A stretch of 64,000 nt of DNA from Lepidurus packardi. Taxonomy: Eukaryota; Arthropoda; Branchiopoda; Notostraca; Triopsidae. The translations under genes and the position numbers were made by a program. How positions within the stretch are numbered: the stretch's first letter is position 1; each line of letters begins with the position of its first letter. Under the pieces are notes generated by a model that was not told the origin of the DNA, made no database searches, and saw nothing but the letters and a program-made list of their open reading frames with translations. Below are positions 12,250 to 23,661 of the stretch, piece by piece. The stretch is from NCBI GenBank assembly GCA_023053545.1, contig JAKZAN010000004.1, forward strand, positions 11,160,001 through 11,224,000, given 5' to 3'.

Positions 12250-14804
12250 TCTATGGCTGTTCCTAAATGGATCCGGTGATTCTGGAGGGGTTGAGGTCGT
12301 TAGGTTGAGGTTTACAGAACTGGGTAAAAGCAGATGTCGTTTTTGCATCCTATTTTCGTGTTCCACTCTTGTAATTCTCTCTGGGTGATGGATGGTGATT
12401 GCTGGTCTAATTCCACTTGTACATTTCCCCCCTATAGCTCTTGTTTTGGAGCGCAGGTTATGTTAAGAAGGCTAAGAAGGCCAAGCAGGATGATAAGGGG
12501 CGAAATGGAATTTAAAAAGTTACTGCACCCGGGCACCTTTATACTTGGTCAATTGTGGCATTTCTGAACGGGAAATGGATGGATGAGGTGGGAAAATCTC
12601 GTTAGATGCCAATTGGCACGTGCGAAAGTCTGCTTTCTGTGCCAAAAACTGGATAAAATTTGAAGCTGAAAGGAAAATCACCCTCAGGGAATGCATAACA
12701 AGTACGTTCTTTAAATTCCTTTAAAACTCTGAAAACTGATCTAAATTTCTTGAGATTTCTTCTCACTTCCTTGGAATTTCTTTGAAATTTCCTTTACTTT
12801 CCCTTAAATGAATCGAAATATCCTTCGGTTTTCTTTAAATTTCGTTGCCGTGGATTCCCTGATCTGTTTGTGGAATTCTTGGAATAGAAAAAAAAACCGA
12901 AAGGATGAAAAAATAGACGCGAGGAGGTAGAAAGAGAAAACTAAAATACTAGATAGGGAACAACAACTTTAAACAAAACGAATGAAACAAAAAAAGAAAG
13001 AGAAGAAAAGGCGGGTAGAAAAAAAATCTGTAAGAAGAGGAGGGTATTATAAGAATTTGTGGCCCCGATCTTTGGAAAAGAGAAGGCTAAGACAGCGTCA
13101 TGTGAGAAAAACGTGGTTGGATCTCGGAAGAAGGGAAACAAACATGTGAAGAAAAAAAGATGTCGGTTTTTTTAAATGTAGAGTAAATCTCTAGAATAAT
13201 GGCAAGAAAGGTGTGCTATTCATGGGAAGGGCTCTTATCTTCCTCTCGGTCGAATGATTCCGGCCCCCCCAACACGTTAATGACGGGTTGGTGGCTGTGG
13301 CCTATTTTATTGGCGACGGAGGGAGGCGTTGATGAAGTCGATCTCACACCCTTCGGATCATAACCTTTATCGACATCGCTTTGATGTGGGCTCATTATCT
13401 AAAACGGTGCAAGAGCGTCGTGATGATGGACGTCTCTCCTCCTCGCTCTATAATTTATCGTACAAGGTATATTTTTCTTCTCCGGGGCACAATTTAAACT
13501 GTTTTCCCGCAAAAAACAGGAGGGATCCCATAGAGGATAACGTTATCTAGTATATACCTGGCTTTTCCTAAATAAGCGTGATGAGTTCGTTTCGTTTTTT
13601 GTTTTGTTTTGTTTTGCTTTGGGAAATCTTCCTGGTCTCGACTCTCTCTTTGCTCTGTGTCGATAAACATAAACGCTTAGAAGAACTTTGGAGTAACGTG
13701 TAAAGACAGAAGATTCTGGGAAAGTTGTCACAATGTTCGGAACTTGAAAGCTCAAAATTAAGACAGACTTGGGGTGACAGGAAGGGAAACAGGGAAATTT
13801 TGAGCAGAGCCAATGCGGATTTAGAATGCTCGACTTGTCGCTTTACTGTTTCAAAGCGGGCCAAACAACGCAATCGTGCATGAATTTGACAAATTATTTC
13901 AAAACAAATCGTGTAACGATTTAAATAAGTAAGTTCTGGACTATATTACCAAACGTGTCGTTGTAGTGCATTTAAGGGATGACGACCCTGTTGTCTTGCT
14001 CCTTTTTCAGCCCCCCCCCCCCCTCTATTGCTTAAAACTAAAAATAAGAATAAACAGGAAATTCGCTACACATTGGGGGAAGGAAAATCGTTCTTGTTCT
14101 TGTTCTCGAATCTGGAGACAATTTTTCTTTTGTTCCGGTTTTCGGATATTTCAAAAGTTTCCAGGAAGAGAGCACAAGAGATTCTCTGGAAGCTCCAAGT
14201 CGTAATCATCCGGTCCGACGTGACGTCAGCGTCCACTTGGGTACTGTGCTACACCAGAGCCGAGGAATGCGTAGGAGTGCGTGTGGTGGGTTATGAAACT
14301 AGTATAGCTAAGGGACTCGACTGCAACCTCGATGCGAGCCAGAGGAGCACAAAAGGTACAAGTGGGCTATAGTTTTCATCATTTTCCACACGTGTGTTGA
14401 TGCTTCACGCTCATTAACATGCATACCGGAAGTGAGGTGCCATCACCGGGAGAGGTAGGGCTCCCATGTCTGGTCTTACGTAACGTAACTATAGTCTCTT
14501 TGGCCTAAAAGGGCAATTGCGAGCAGCAGCCCTCCAAAAAAACAAAAACGGATGACATGAGCGTGGGCGCTCTACGGGTCGCCACCGATTCGAGTCATTG
14601 ATTCTCCGCGTCAAGGGCATTTCCGATGACCTAAAACTCTCTCCCAAAATATGTCAATTTTAGAATGATCTCGTATCTCCCTTCCGTCGTGGAACATACT
14701 GCAAACAGGACAGAGTGGAAGGAATTTAGAATTTCCAAGAGCCCGCACACGAGAGGAGATCTCATGACAAATGGTAGTTTTGGAACCATTTCAGTTGACT
14801 TGCT
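12250..14804. other. Non-coding interval
   Basis: No gene is recognised. A run of 13 C lies near 14011-14023 and a CRE palindrome TGACGTCA at 14221-14228. Open frames here are short and rich in Phe/Ser/Lys from poly-T and poly-A DNA. Confidence 0.5.
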
Positions 14805-14892
14805 ATGCAAATGACCTCACCTTACTGGGGGAATAAGGAAAAGGGGGGGTTGATCGTTGATATGCAAATGACAGCTTACCAGTGGGTAGTTG
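14805..14892 (+). promoter_or_regulatory. Local duplicate of an octamer-containing motif
   Basis: ATGCAAATGAC occurs at 14805 and 14862. Each is followed within a few bases by CTTAC and then TGGGG or CAGTGGG. ATGCAAAT is the classical POU-domain octamer. The shared extension beyond the octamer suggests a duplicated composite site. The function is inferred. Confidence 0.35.
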
Positions 14893-15058
14893 AGGATCGC
14901 TGGTTACTTCCCTCGACAGCTTCTGTGTGGTGATCTGGGGAAAAGGGGTTTCTCCCTTTATTGCTGCTGCTATTATTGTTGGCCTTTTACGGGGAAGACT
15001 GGGACATTTTTCTAGGGCTCTCTGCCAATTCCTTGGCTACATTGTTTTCTTCCTCCTC

Positions 15059-15142
<84 letters not shown>
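15059..15142. repeat. (TTA)28 microsatellite
   Basis: This is a pure TTA repeat of 84 bases. It makes open frames of poly-Leu and poly-Tyr that are not genes. Confidence 0.98.
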
Positions 15143-15143
<1 letters not shown>

Positions 15144-15210
15144 GGCCATGGTGTACTGCAAGGATTTGATTATTGTTAGTCAAAAGATGTCACTGCTGTC
15201 AGACCATTTC
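15141..15210 (+). repeat. Dispersed element, copy 1
   Basis: TGTACTGCA followed 22 bases later by AAAGATGTCACTGCTGTCA matches 26908-26970 (TGTACTGCA, 23 bases, AAAGATGGCACTGATGTCA). It abuts the TTA microsatellite, as many small mobile elements do. The termini are not defined. Confidence 0.5.
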
Positions 15211-16983
15211 TCAATGTAATTTCGTGAGTTTCATGCAAGAAATTAAAAGAAACAAAGAGATAATTGAACGGTTATTTTTACAATAGTATCTTAATAGCAA
15301 AATCTACTTTATCTGCTGCTTAAGATTTTGATGAATGATTTCATTGGAAATTTCCATTACTTGAAAACTATGGAAAATATTAGTGAAACCGATATTAAAA
15401 ATTAAAATCAGCCGGTAAACTAGATTTATACATCCCATGCGTTAGTGTCACAATACAATTTCATTATATTGCACAAAGAATGAGGACTTCCGAATCAAAA
15501 TGTACCATGCTGAAGAGCCATAAGGGGTTCCAGTATACCGTGCCTTAACATCATCCTATTTTATTTACATTATTTTTGTATTTATATTAATTTGTAGTTG
15601 AATTCTTTGAAACATCTTAAGAAGATCAGTAGTCTATTCGCGATCTTGTGGGGAGCGTAAAAAAACTTTACACTGTTATTTACACGATCCACTCGAGTAA
15701 AAGGCGGAGCAAAGCAAAGTACTTTGCTCATTTTTGTGTGATATTTTTTATGATATTTTTTTTCCTCTGTGTATATGTGTGGAAACAAAAGGTGTCGTCG
15801 CTTTGATTACCTGCGCTCTTCTTGTGATACCGATGTGGCCGGTTCTGTGGGCTTTGGTATAGTGCAGAAGAAGGAGCATCATCTCCTCTCCCGGAGCTGT
15901 TCGGTCATCATGTTTCTTTGGACGGTCAATAGCACACCTTTTTCTTTATTTTTTCTGTATGTGTTGCATCTCTCTTCTTTCTTCTTTTTATTGCTGGTGC
16001 CATGCCCGTATATACCGCACTGTATTTTATTTTTTTAAAATACTTTTTGTGGGAGAACTTGTCGCTTGTCTTTAAGGAACCAACACCTTTCACGGCGCAT
16101 AATCTTTTATACTACATCGGAGGAGTTTTAAGTTTCCAAGAGAGAGAGGATGAGAGAAAGGGAGGGAAGAAGAGGGGGCATAACAGAGAAATTAGGGTTC
16201 TGGTACCGTACATCTGTTCGTGTAGCATGGACTGGTTCAAGTACGGCTGATCTCTTCACCTGCGCGTAGATTTGGGTCTCGCTCGGGGATGGCGTCTATA
16301 AAAGGACTCTTTGTTGTAATCTGGCCTGATTCGTATTTAACGGCATAAGCTGTTTGATTTGATGGTGTTGAGGATTTGATGAGGGACACGGTTGTCTTTC
16401 AACGAGGAAGGGGATTCCTATCATGAGCAGGGAATGCTGTAGGCAGTTTGATGGGAGCGGCTTTGGTTCGTATCATGGTGGTAGAAATGCGGCTGAGCTT
16501 TGCTGAGCATACACGCTTAGCATATTCTCTTATAGCCAAACCTTAGTTAGGGGAGAATTAAAGAAAACCCTGTTCGGCGAGTGATGATGTGGATCAAACA
16601 GTGTGGAGCTTTATTGATTTCATGGAAGGCTCCCAGGTGCAAAGAATGCCATTAAAAGATTCAAAGTGAGCCAAATTGTCCAGACACAAACCTGCCATTT
16701 CTTCTTTGCGGTCATCGCTTCTAATGACAGGTTTCCAGTTTCTTTGCGAAGGTTTTCTCTTATCTAAGAACGCCCCCTCCTTATAAAAATGCTCTTAATT
16801 TGGCCCCGACCGAAGTTTCGTTTGCGCCCCTCTTTTCAATTCCGATGATTACAAAAGCCATTAGTCTCGAAATTTTCATAAACTGATACAAATCCATGCT
16901 CGTCCAAAGTGGTCTATGGTTAAAGATGCCCGGGTTTAGGCTCCCCTACCTTAGCTCGATATAACTCTGGCAGAGCTAGGTAT
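15211..16983. other. Non-coding interval
   Basis: The left half is AT-rich and the right half more balanced. No gene, RNA or repeat could be supported. Confidence 0.5.
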
Positions 16984-17145
16984 CGGCACAAGGACGACTC
17001 CACCGAATGGACTACGGTGCACCCGACTTAAGCACTACGAACCCCTAAACTAGCCTAGTCCTAACTTAACCTAGTCCTCAATTCGGGGTTCGTAGTCTTT
17101 CAGTCGGGTACACCGTATTCCATTTGCTGAGTCGTCCTTGTGTCG
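16984..17145. mobile_element. Foldback (hairpin) element, about 162 bp
   Basis: The left arm starting CGGCACAAGGACGACTC is complementary to the right arm ending GAGTCGTCCTTGTGTCG. Pairing continues for some 60 bases at roughly 85-90 percent identity by eye, around a loop rich in CCTAG/CTAAC. A long hairpin without coding capacity fits a foldback-type MITE. Target-site duplications are not clear. Confidence 0.75.
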
Positions 17146-19185
17146 CGTTGTCATCGGCGGTTAGTTGTTGGCATGCCTAAATCGGCAAACTTCGGAGCAA
17201 GCTTTCTTGAAAACCAACTTTACTTCCATGAAACTTTTGCCTTATACTTTTTTTCTGCATTTCAGAGTGCATTACCACAGAAAGTTTTCCATGGTCAGCG
17301 TATTTCGTTTGCTTGTAGGTGAATTTTGCAAAGCGAATTCAATGGTTACAGTATTAATTTACAGATGGCTAATTTATCATGAATCGGAGAAGGAAGTTTC
17401 GGCTGCTTTGCACTAGCGATGGCTATCTTCAACTTAACTGTTCAGAAAGTTCCCTGACAAGGTGTACGGTGTTTAGCTAAATGTTGTTTCAACCTTCTCC
17501 ATGCTAACCGCAAGTACCTTCCCATGCTGAATGCTCATGCTAAGAGGAGATCATCACATTATACGGCGTCTTCAAAAGTTCCCCCCAAAACACACGAAAA
17601 ACAAGAACAAAAATGACCAAGTGACAACTTGGGTGTAGGATGATAGATACGACCATTTGACACCAACTCGCTTAAATCGAATTTCTAAGATGACAAACAC
17701 GTGTAAAGTTTTGAAGGATGGAAGTACTTCTCCCCCGAGAGTCGTCAATAAGGATATACGTTCTGTTTTCTGTTGTGTGCTCGTGTTGTGTTATGTATGC
17801 GTGTGTGTCTGTGTGTGCGATCCATGAATAAGTGAATGATGGCCCACATAGACACCGAGTCAAGGGGCGGAAAGTTAAGTTTGTGGGCAAAGATGTGGGT
17901 GCAGCGCAGCTTCGGAAAAGCGCGGGAGGTTTCCTGGTCTTGATGGGACTATCATTTAAAAAGCCCCTGCCGATTGCGTTAAGTGTCTTGCTGGGGTCCT
18001 GGGTGTCAAAATGGGTAGGGAAAACGACTCCAAGAGTTGATCAACCAGCCTTACCGCCAGCATGGAGGCCCGGATATACATTACGTGAGTTCTTTCCTTG
18101 AGGGATGACAAGGTCTTGTATGTTAGGTATACGTACCAAGAAAGCCACCATCCAATACCCAATACCTTGGATCCGTACCACCTCTGTATTGAAGCTATCA
18201 CACCTGCACCTTCTCAGGTCGATTCCCATAAAGAAAGGGGTACTATACTAGAAGAGGACATCGCTGCTGCGAAGATGTCGGCGCCAGGAAGCAGCCAAGA
18301 TACTTGCGACATCTTCTTTTCCATGTTCTTCCTTGTTTTTTTTTTAGTTTTTTAAGTTTATTTATGTGCGGAATGGATTTTGATGGTAATGGTTCAGAGT
18401 TAATAGCCGGGGAAAGTTTTCTTCCATGCTCTTTCGGAATTTGGATGTTGAGGAAAGGGGTAATATAATTTTAGAAACACTAAAAACGACAGAGAAAAGA
18501 AAAGGTGGGTTTGTATGTGTGTGGTATTAATGTGTGTATGTCTAGCGTTTAGGTCGCAGACGGGGGTTTGTGTGAAAAGCGTGGCCAGGTTTGATCGGTG
18601 ATATGCGGGGGCGAGAGCCTTCACTCGCGAAACGGTGATGGGGATTTTTTTGCTTGGTCATTAAGCAAATTGAAAGTTTCCTTAGCATGACAGTCCATTT
18701 TATGAGTTCGAGAAACGAAGAAAACCCTCTCCACCTCAACACACTTCAAGACTGTCTTGTTTCGCACTTCCCGCGAACACGAAACACACCTCGTGGGCGG
18801 GGTTTACCTTGTTTCCTTTGGCGCATTGGTCCTCGACTCCACTCTCTTACTATTATTAATATTGTTTTCTAATTCCCATTAATTCATGCTTAATTTCACA
18901 GTCACTATTTTTAAAAAATTTCAATTCACTCAAATTCTGCGAAATGAATGCCTGAAAAGGAAGAGGATTAAAAATAGGACGAAAAGTTTCCAAATAAGTC
19001 AAAATAATAAAAGGCGAGGTATCTTTTTTGAAAAAGCAATTAGCTATATTTTTTCTTCAAAATTTTCACTTTTTTTAGCCGGTGACCGGGAGGGGGGCGG
19101 GAAACAATTGGGAGAGGAGGAAGAGGAGGAGAAGAAAGCCACGTTTTCTTCTGTTTTCTGAAAAAAAAGGGGAAGGAAACAACAA
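17146..19185. other. Non-coding interval
   Basis: No gene is recognised. Short GT/CA runs lie near 17770-17815 and 18510-18540. The first AATAAA on the minus strand downstream of gene 1 is at 18357-18362. Confidence 0.5.
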
Positions 19186-19232
19186 GTATTGAACAGACTG
19201 GTATTTTACTGGCCCCAAAGTCCCATCCACTC
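19186..19232 (-). promoter_or_regulatory. Short element shared with the gene 2 3' flank (copy near gene 1)
   Basis: On the minus strand TGAGTGG, then GGACTTTGGGGCCAGTAAA, parallels TGAGTGGACTTGTGGGGCCAGTAAA at 61338-61362. It lies 1.4 kb past the gene 1 stop, and its partner lies 0.3 kb past the gene 2 stop, in the same orientation relative to the gene. It could be a 3' UTR or flanking element kept after duplication. Confidence 0.4.
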
Positions 19233-20593
19233 AATTTTTCCTTGATTTTTAAAAATAAATTCCAATTCAAGTCATTTTTCATAAAAAAAAGTTCTTCCAA
19301 CTGCAAAGAACGAATAGTTTAAATTTTTGGTTTATAATTTAGATCAAGTTAATTCCCCATCTCTTCCCCCCTTTTTCAAAAAGACTCGGCCGGTTTTTGC
19401 CCCAAAAAAACAAGGACTGGCCACAAGCTTTTGGAACAATTACTTTTTTTTTTAGCTTTTTTTTTAGAGAGTAGAAAATAATGCTCTTGCGTATAACTCT
19501 ACTGGCCTCATCAGTTTTGTAGGACTGGCACCAAGATATAATTGATTTGAAACAGTATAAAAAAGAAAAACAAAAATGGTTCAAAAAAGGAGCACAAGAA
19601 AAATGGCATAAGAAATGACAAATAATAATCAGATAATACATCCTTAAGTAAAACACTTTAAAAAAGATACTGGGATTATAAGGGAGCAAAAATCTCTCTC
19701 AAGATAGTTTCACTAGCAAAATTTTCACAAATACTGGCCTTGCTATAATAAGGGGAATTTTTTGACGAAAAAAAAAACAGATGTTTTTTAATCTTCTTCT
19801 TACCATTTTCGTTACGAATAACACAACCACAACCTTACAGGATCAACGGTGGATACGTTCCACCTCTACTCTCATTTTGTTATTTAGGCACTTTGTTTGC
19901 GCATGCTTAGAGCATTATGGTTGCACTTTGGGGGCAGTACCTTTTCATTTTTTGTTTACTTTAAAAAGAGGCGAATTAGAAAACTCGTCCATTTCTGGCA
20001 CTCGACAACTTTCCTTTCTTTTTTTTTTACTCCACGCTGCACAAAAAACCGGGACAATTTGGTAAATAGTTATAAACACACAAGAGCAACACAACTCACA
20101 CACAACTCGGGTTATTTGGCATCTTTTACTCTGGGTATGGTCGAATTTTCACGTCTGTTTTTTTTCTGCCTGCTTTTGGGGCCGTATTTGCCCCTCAGAC
20201 TTGCATACAACATCTCCGCCGTTTACTTAAAAGATTCATTACTTGAGTACTTTACGAAAGGTCGGCGTTTACTGGCAAACAGACACTCACACACAAACCA
20301 CATATTACACAAGATCGCTCCAAACGAAGAAAATTCAAGTCCAAACTTGCGCTTGTACTAATAGAAACGAACCGGGGAGAACATGCTGTGCCCTTTGCTC
20401 AGCAAACTCGACCAACTCGGTCAACTTGAGGCGACAGCGATGTTATTTCTCTCTCTCTCTCTGTCTCGTTCGCTTGGTCAATACAAGGTTTGGCCTTCAT
20501 TTAATTTTCTGGTATTCTTGTGATTTCTGGGAGGGTGGTGTATTTTTTGTATTGATTTTTCTAATTAGACAGAAGAATCACAGACGAAGGGAA
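19233..20593. other. 3' flank of gene 1
   Basis: This stretch is AT-rich with many poly-T runs and includes the probable 3' UTR of gene 1 at its right end. A 154-codon open frame at 19897-20361 on the plus strand has no recognisable domain, and its Phe/Leu/His content follows the poly-T DNA. I do not call it a gene. Confidence 0.5.
20500..20505 (-). terminator. Possible variant polyadenylation signal (ATTAAA) of gene 1
   Basis: ATTAAA on the minus strand lies 89 bases after the stop codon. I found no canonical AATAAA in this orientation until about 18362, over 2 kb away. The true 3' end may use this variant or lie much further on, so this is a weak call. Confidence 0.2.
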
Positions 20594-21916
20594 TCATAGC
20601 GACTTTCGGGTCAGATCGAGCGGAGTCGCAATGTGCTTCCGATTGGACACGCGATCGTGTTCGAGGTCGTCCAATTCGTCGTCGTCTTCCTCGTCGCTGC
20701 GCTGGTACAAAAATACATGCTCGTCCTCGTTGGTCGTGTCGTGGAAGTCGTCCATATCCGAGTCCATGTCGCTGCAGCGCGGACTCCCGGGCTCGACGCA
20801 GGTCTGCTTCCCTTTGAAGGAGAGGTCCATGGGAGTATCCTGCTCCGCCAGGGCGGCGCGCGATTCCGGCGAGGCGGGGGACATTAATGGCGTAAGTTTG
20901 GGTAGAGTGTGGTGGTGGTGATTGTGCCCGCCGCTACCGAGCTGGAGCACCGTGTCGATATGGAACTTGCGGGGTAGCAAGGTGGCAGAGTTGTTTTTGA
21001 CGCTCGAGGAGGTCACGAACCGGGACGACCCGAGACTGGCGTTATTATTGCTGTTATTGGTCGTGGTGGTAGAGATTAAGGAGGCGGGTTGGGCGGTCGG
21101 GAAGTGCGGGGGCAAGAACCCGCCGCTGGCCGCCACCACCGCTGCGTGCTGCAAATGCTGCTGGTGCTGATGCAAGTTCAAGTTGGCGGCGGCGGCCGCA
21201 GCCGCCGCGTGTAAATGGTGCGGTAGCCCGGCCAACGTCGGCGCGAACAAGTCCTTACCGTCGTAGAAAGAATGGATTGGCGTTAAGGTGGCACCGAGCT
21301 TGAAGTTGTAAGGGTGCAGAGGATGGTGATGGTGGTGGTGATGGTGGAGGTCGGGGAGGTGGTGGTGGTTGGGCTTCACTTCCGAGAGTTCCACGGAAGA
21401 GGAGTCCGAGTTGTGCGAGTCCGCCGGGGAACTCACAGACGGCGAACTCGAGGTCTTGTAATCCTCCGGGTCGTCCTTGTTGCTACTCGACTCGTTGGAC
21501 ATGCTCGAGGGCAAGGGTCGGAGGCCCGTCCCCGTCGAGGGATGATGTCGCTGCTGGGACAGACTATAGTGTCGCCGATGGTTGTGATTGTGGTTGTGGT
21601 TATGGTGATGGGGGTGGTGGAAGCCCGACGAGTTGTAGGAATTGTGGTTGTTGGTGTTGGCGCTGGCCGAGTGCGGGTCGTTGCCGGAGCTGGATGGCGG
21701 GGGCGGCGTGGACTGCTCTTGCATGAGACAGTGGAGCTTGAACCAGTTGGAGCGACGGCCGTAGCGCGATCCGCTCTTGGACATGCCCACCAGGAGGCAC
21801 TTGCGCAGGCGGCAGGCTTTGCAGGACGTACGGTTCTTCTTGTTGATGACGCACTGGCCGCCGTTCTTGCACTCGGAGATGACCGACAGGTTGTTGTACG
21901 ACCGTCCAAAAAACGA
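20594..21916 (-). CDS. kni: Gene 1 coding exon 2 (second zinc finger, knirps box, effector tail)
   Basis: This exon encodes residues 27-466. It begins after the acceptor TTGAATACAG| and continues the DNA-binding domain (cysteines 42, 48, 58, 61). After the knirps box the protein is rich in His, Asn, Ser and Ala: a His/Asn tract at about 126-142, eight His at 217-224, eight Ala at 263-270, and an Asn/Thr/Ser stretch near 310-320. FHIDTVL at 344-350 (20945-20965) resembles an eh1 Groucho-binding motif. PMDLS at 388-392 (20819-20833) is a CtBP-type motif. An acidic stretch lies at about 434-448, and the last nine residues include PLDLT (458-462). GC content is far above the flanks. The antisense frame is open over long parts only because of the His/Ala repeats. 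Confidence 0.94.
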   Translation of the reverse strand, partial: SFFGRSYNNLSVISECKNGGQCVINKKNRTSCKACRLRKCLLVGMSKSGSRYGRRSNWFKLHCLMQEQSTPPPPSSSGNDPHSASANTNNHNSYNSSGFHHPHHHNHNHNHNHRRHYSLSQQRHHPSTGTGLRPLPSSMSNESSSNKDDPEDYKTSSSPSVSSPADSHNSDSSSVELSEVKPNHHHLPDLHHHHHHHHPLHPYNFKLGATLTPIHSFYDGKDLFAPTLAGLPHHLHAAAAAAAANLNLHQHQQHLQHAAVVAASGGFLPPHFPTAQPASLISTTTTNNSNNNASLGSSRFVTSSSVKNNSATLLPRKFHIDTVLQLGSGGHNHHHHTLPKLTPLMSPASPESRAALAEQDTPMDLSFKGKQTCVEPGSPRCSDMDSDMDDFHDTTNEDEHVFLYQRSDEEDDDELDDLEHDRVSNRKHIATPLDLTRKSL

Positions 21917-23661
21917 CTGTATTCAAGAGAAAAATTGACAAAAAAATCCGTTTTTAAACTGTCTGGTCTCTTTTTCTCCCCCCAAAATTCCCCTCGTGAT
22001 GGATTCACATCAATCGATCATTAAAAAAAAAGTCTAAAAAAAACTTGCGGGGGACACAAATACCCAACTTTAAAGCATTATAAAAAGCAGTCATGCCTGG
22101 AGCGAAAAAGGAGAATTTTTCCGTATTCCAAGCGAAAGGGAGCGGAAATTCGTTGCCCCACGCCCTTGTTTCCTTTCTTCTTATTTTCTTTCTTTTCTTT
22201 TCCATGTGTGTGTGTAGGTTTGGGTTTTAGTGATTTTTTTTTAGACAAATAAAGCTTGCAATTATCCTAACGAGCAGTATCGACATTCGTTCCGGTCTGC
22301 GAGCCAAAGGTTACTGAGTAAGGGCTGGTTACGAGCGACAAGTGTCGTCTAACGTGCTCTATTTAGCAAGTAGTGCTTTTAGTGGTTCTTTTTTTCGAAT
22401 TCAAAACTCATCGATGCCAGTAAGAATGAGTTTTGACATTTATTTTCATCTGTCGGATTTTCAAGTTCTCCGCAACTTTCGATTGCGTATTGTAGCGGAA
22501 CCGTTCTGCAAATGCACGTCTTTTTTTCTTTCTTTCTGGGCCACGAGACTTTTCATATCGAACTCTTCCAAGCGTAGTGAACATTACGCTTACTATTCAT
22601 GTGCCGTCATCCCACCCTTTTACTATCTTATTTAATTTTTTTTGGACCCAATGCTGGCCTAGTTTATGACCGCTGATATGGAATATATGGAATAAATGGA
22701 ACACACACACAGACCCTGACATATACCTGCCCGTATACCGTTCAAAGGGTATTCTTTAGTGTCACTTTGTGCTCGGCTAACCGAAGCTATTTATGCAAAT
22801 GTCTTTTTAGAGTTATTTTTTCCTCAAAGGAATTTTTAAAGGGTTTTTCCCTCTCCTTTCACTTAGTGCGGCTTAGTTTTTTGTATTCTTTTACTAGGTA
22901 TAACTTGTGCCACCGACCTGTTTATTGACCATCGTGGCTAATTAATAGACTCGCGGGTTCTATTGCGCCAAAGACAGTTCTCCTCCGTAACGTTTCATCT
23001 TTTTATAATTGCACTTTGATACGCCTGTAAAATTCAGAAAGAGGCACACATGCACATGGGGTGTTTCTGGCGAAGAGGCAATACTTTTCCTTGATATAAT
23101 GGACGCGAGCAAAATAAAAAAAAAAAAAAAAAAAAAGAAGAGAGAGGGTGGGTGACGGCGTATTAATGAGCGTAGCTAATTGGTGGTTTGGCCCTAAACT
23201 TTCTGGTCCAGGTTGTTAATCTTAGGAACGTTGAATTTTTTTTTTTATTAATTTTATCTGGAATCTATAATTTCTTTTCTCGGAGTCGAGTCCGAAAGCT
23301 TGGAACACACTGGGAAGGGAAAACAAAGTTGGGAGTTTGGGGGAGCGCGTCAAAAGGTAAAAAGGTAAAAGGGAATTTGCTCCAAGTGTTGTTCCATGTT
23401 GTTATACATATGCAAATGTTCTCCAAAGGAGCGAGAGCTGGAAAGAGAGAGAGAAAGATAAATAGAGATAGAGAGAGAAGAGAAGAACGAACATCCACAT
23501 CCTTAACGTTATAGTACGTTATATTACATACACCAAACATATCCACAGCAACATATTTTTTGTATTTTTTTTTTCTTTTTTACCTTGCATCCCTCGCACG
23601 TGAAGGCTCCGAAATGAAAGCCCGCGGCAGGTTCTCCGCATACTTTGCAGAGTTGGTTCAT
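20594..23661 (-). CDS. kni: Knirps-family (NR0A) zinc-finger transcription factor, knirps/knirps-related-like (gene 1)
   Basis: The coding sequence joins 23584-23661 to 20594-21916 on the minus strand and gives 466 residues ending in TGA. Members of this family are nuclear, DNA-binding repressors with the two C4 zinc fingers of nuclear receptors but no ligand-binding domain. Fly Knirps is a gap repressor that recruits CtBP. Seen here: finger 1 cysteines 5, 8, 22 and 25; P-box CEGCKS at 22-27; finger 2 cysteines 42, 48, 58 and 61; the knirps box at about 71-95 ([17 protein letters not shown] core); then a long low-complexity tail. The second finger reads RSYNNLS and [12 protein letters not shown], which from memory is closer to Knirps/Knrl than to Eagle. 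No other gene is visible nearby. A second family member, on the same strand, starts 38 kb to the right. Family membership is nearly certain; the choice of knirps over the other paralogues is tentative and needs a tree. Confidence 0.93.
21917..23583 (-). other. Gene 1 intron between zinc-finger exons
   Basis: This 1667 bp phase-0 GT-AG intron splits the DNA-binding domain right after the first finger. Gene 2 has an intron at the same codon, so the position predates the duplication. It contains two ATGCAAAT octamers (22793-22800, 23410-23417), a poly-A run near 23106-23136 and a GA-rich patch near 23442-23480. I see no coding segment in it. Confidence 0.88.
23584..23661 (-). CDS. kni: Gene 1 coding exon 1 (first zinc finger)
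   Basis: This exon has 26 codons starting ATG AAC CAA ([11 protein letters not shown]) and ending TGC AAG. All four cysteines of finger 1 lie in it. The donor AAG|GTAAAA leaves phase 0 and the next exon resumes with TCG TTT TTT (SFF), restoring the invariant CKSFFGR of nuclear receptors. The ATG is chosen because [19 protein letters not shown] is the usual family N-terminus and an in-frame TAG lies immediately upstream. The exon is too short to stand out by length alone. Confidence 0.93.

Noticed and set aside
14927-15169. Open frames with poly-Leu and poly-Tyr
   Set aside because: They are produced by the (TTA)28 microsatellite.
19897-20361. A 154-codon open frame 3' of gene 1
   Set aside because: The sequence is Phe/Leu/Arg-rich from T-rich DNA, with no domain, no convincing codon bias and no splice context.
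21433-22008. A 191-codon minus-strand frame rich in Thr/Pro/Arg
   Set aside because: It is another frame of gene 1 exon 2 running into the intron. The zinc-finger frame is the real one.
21314-22024. A 236-codon open frame on the plus strand (Val/Arg-rich)
   Set aside because: It lies antisense to gene 1 exon 2 and is kept open by the GC-rich His/Ser/Ala codons there. It has no domain of its own.
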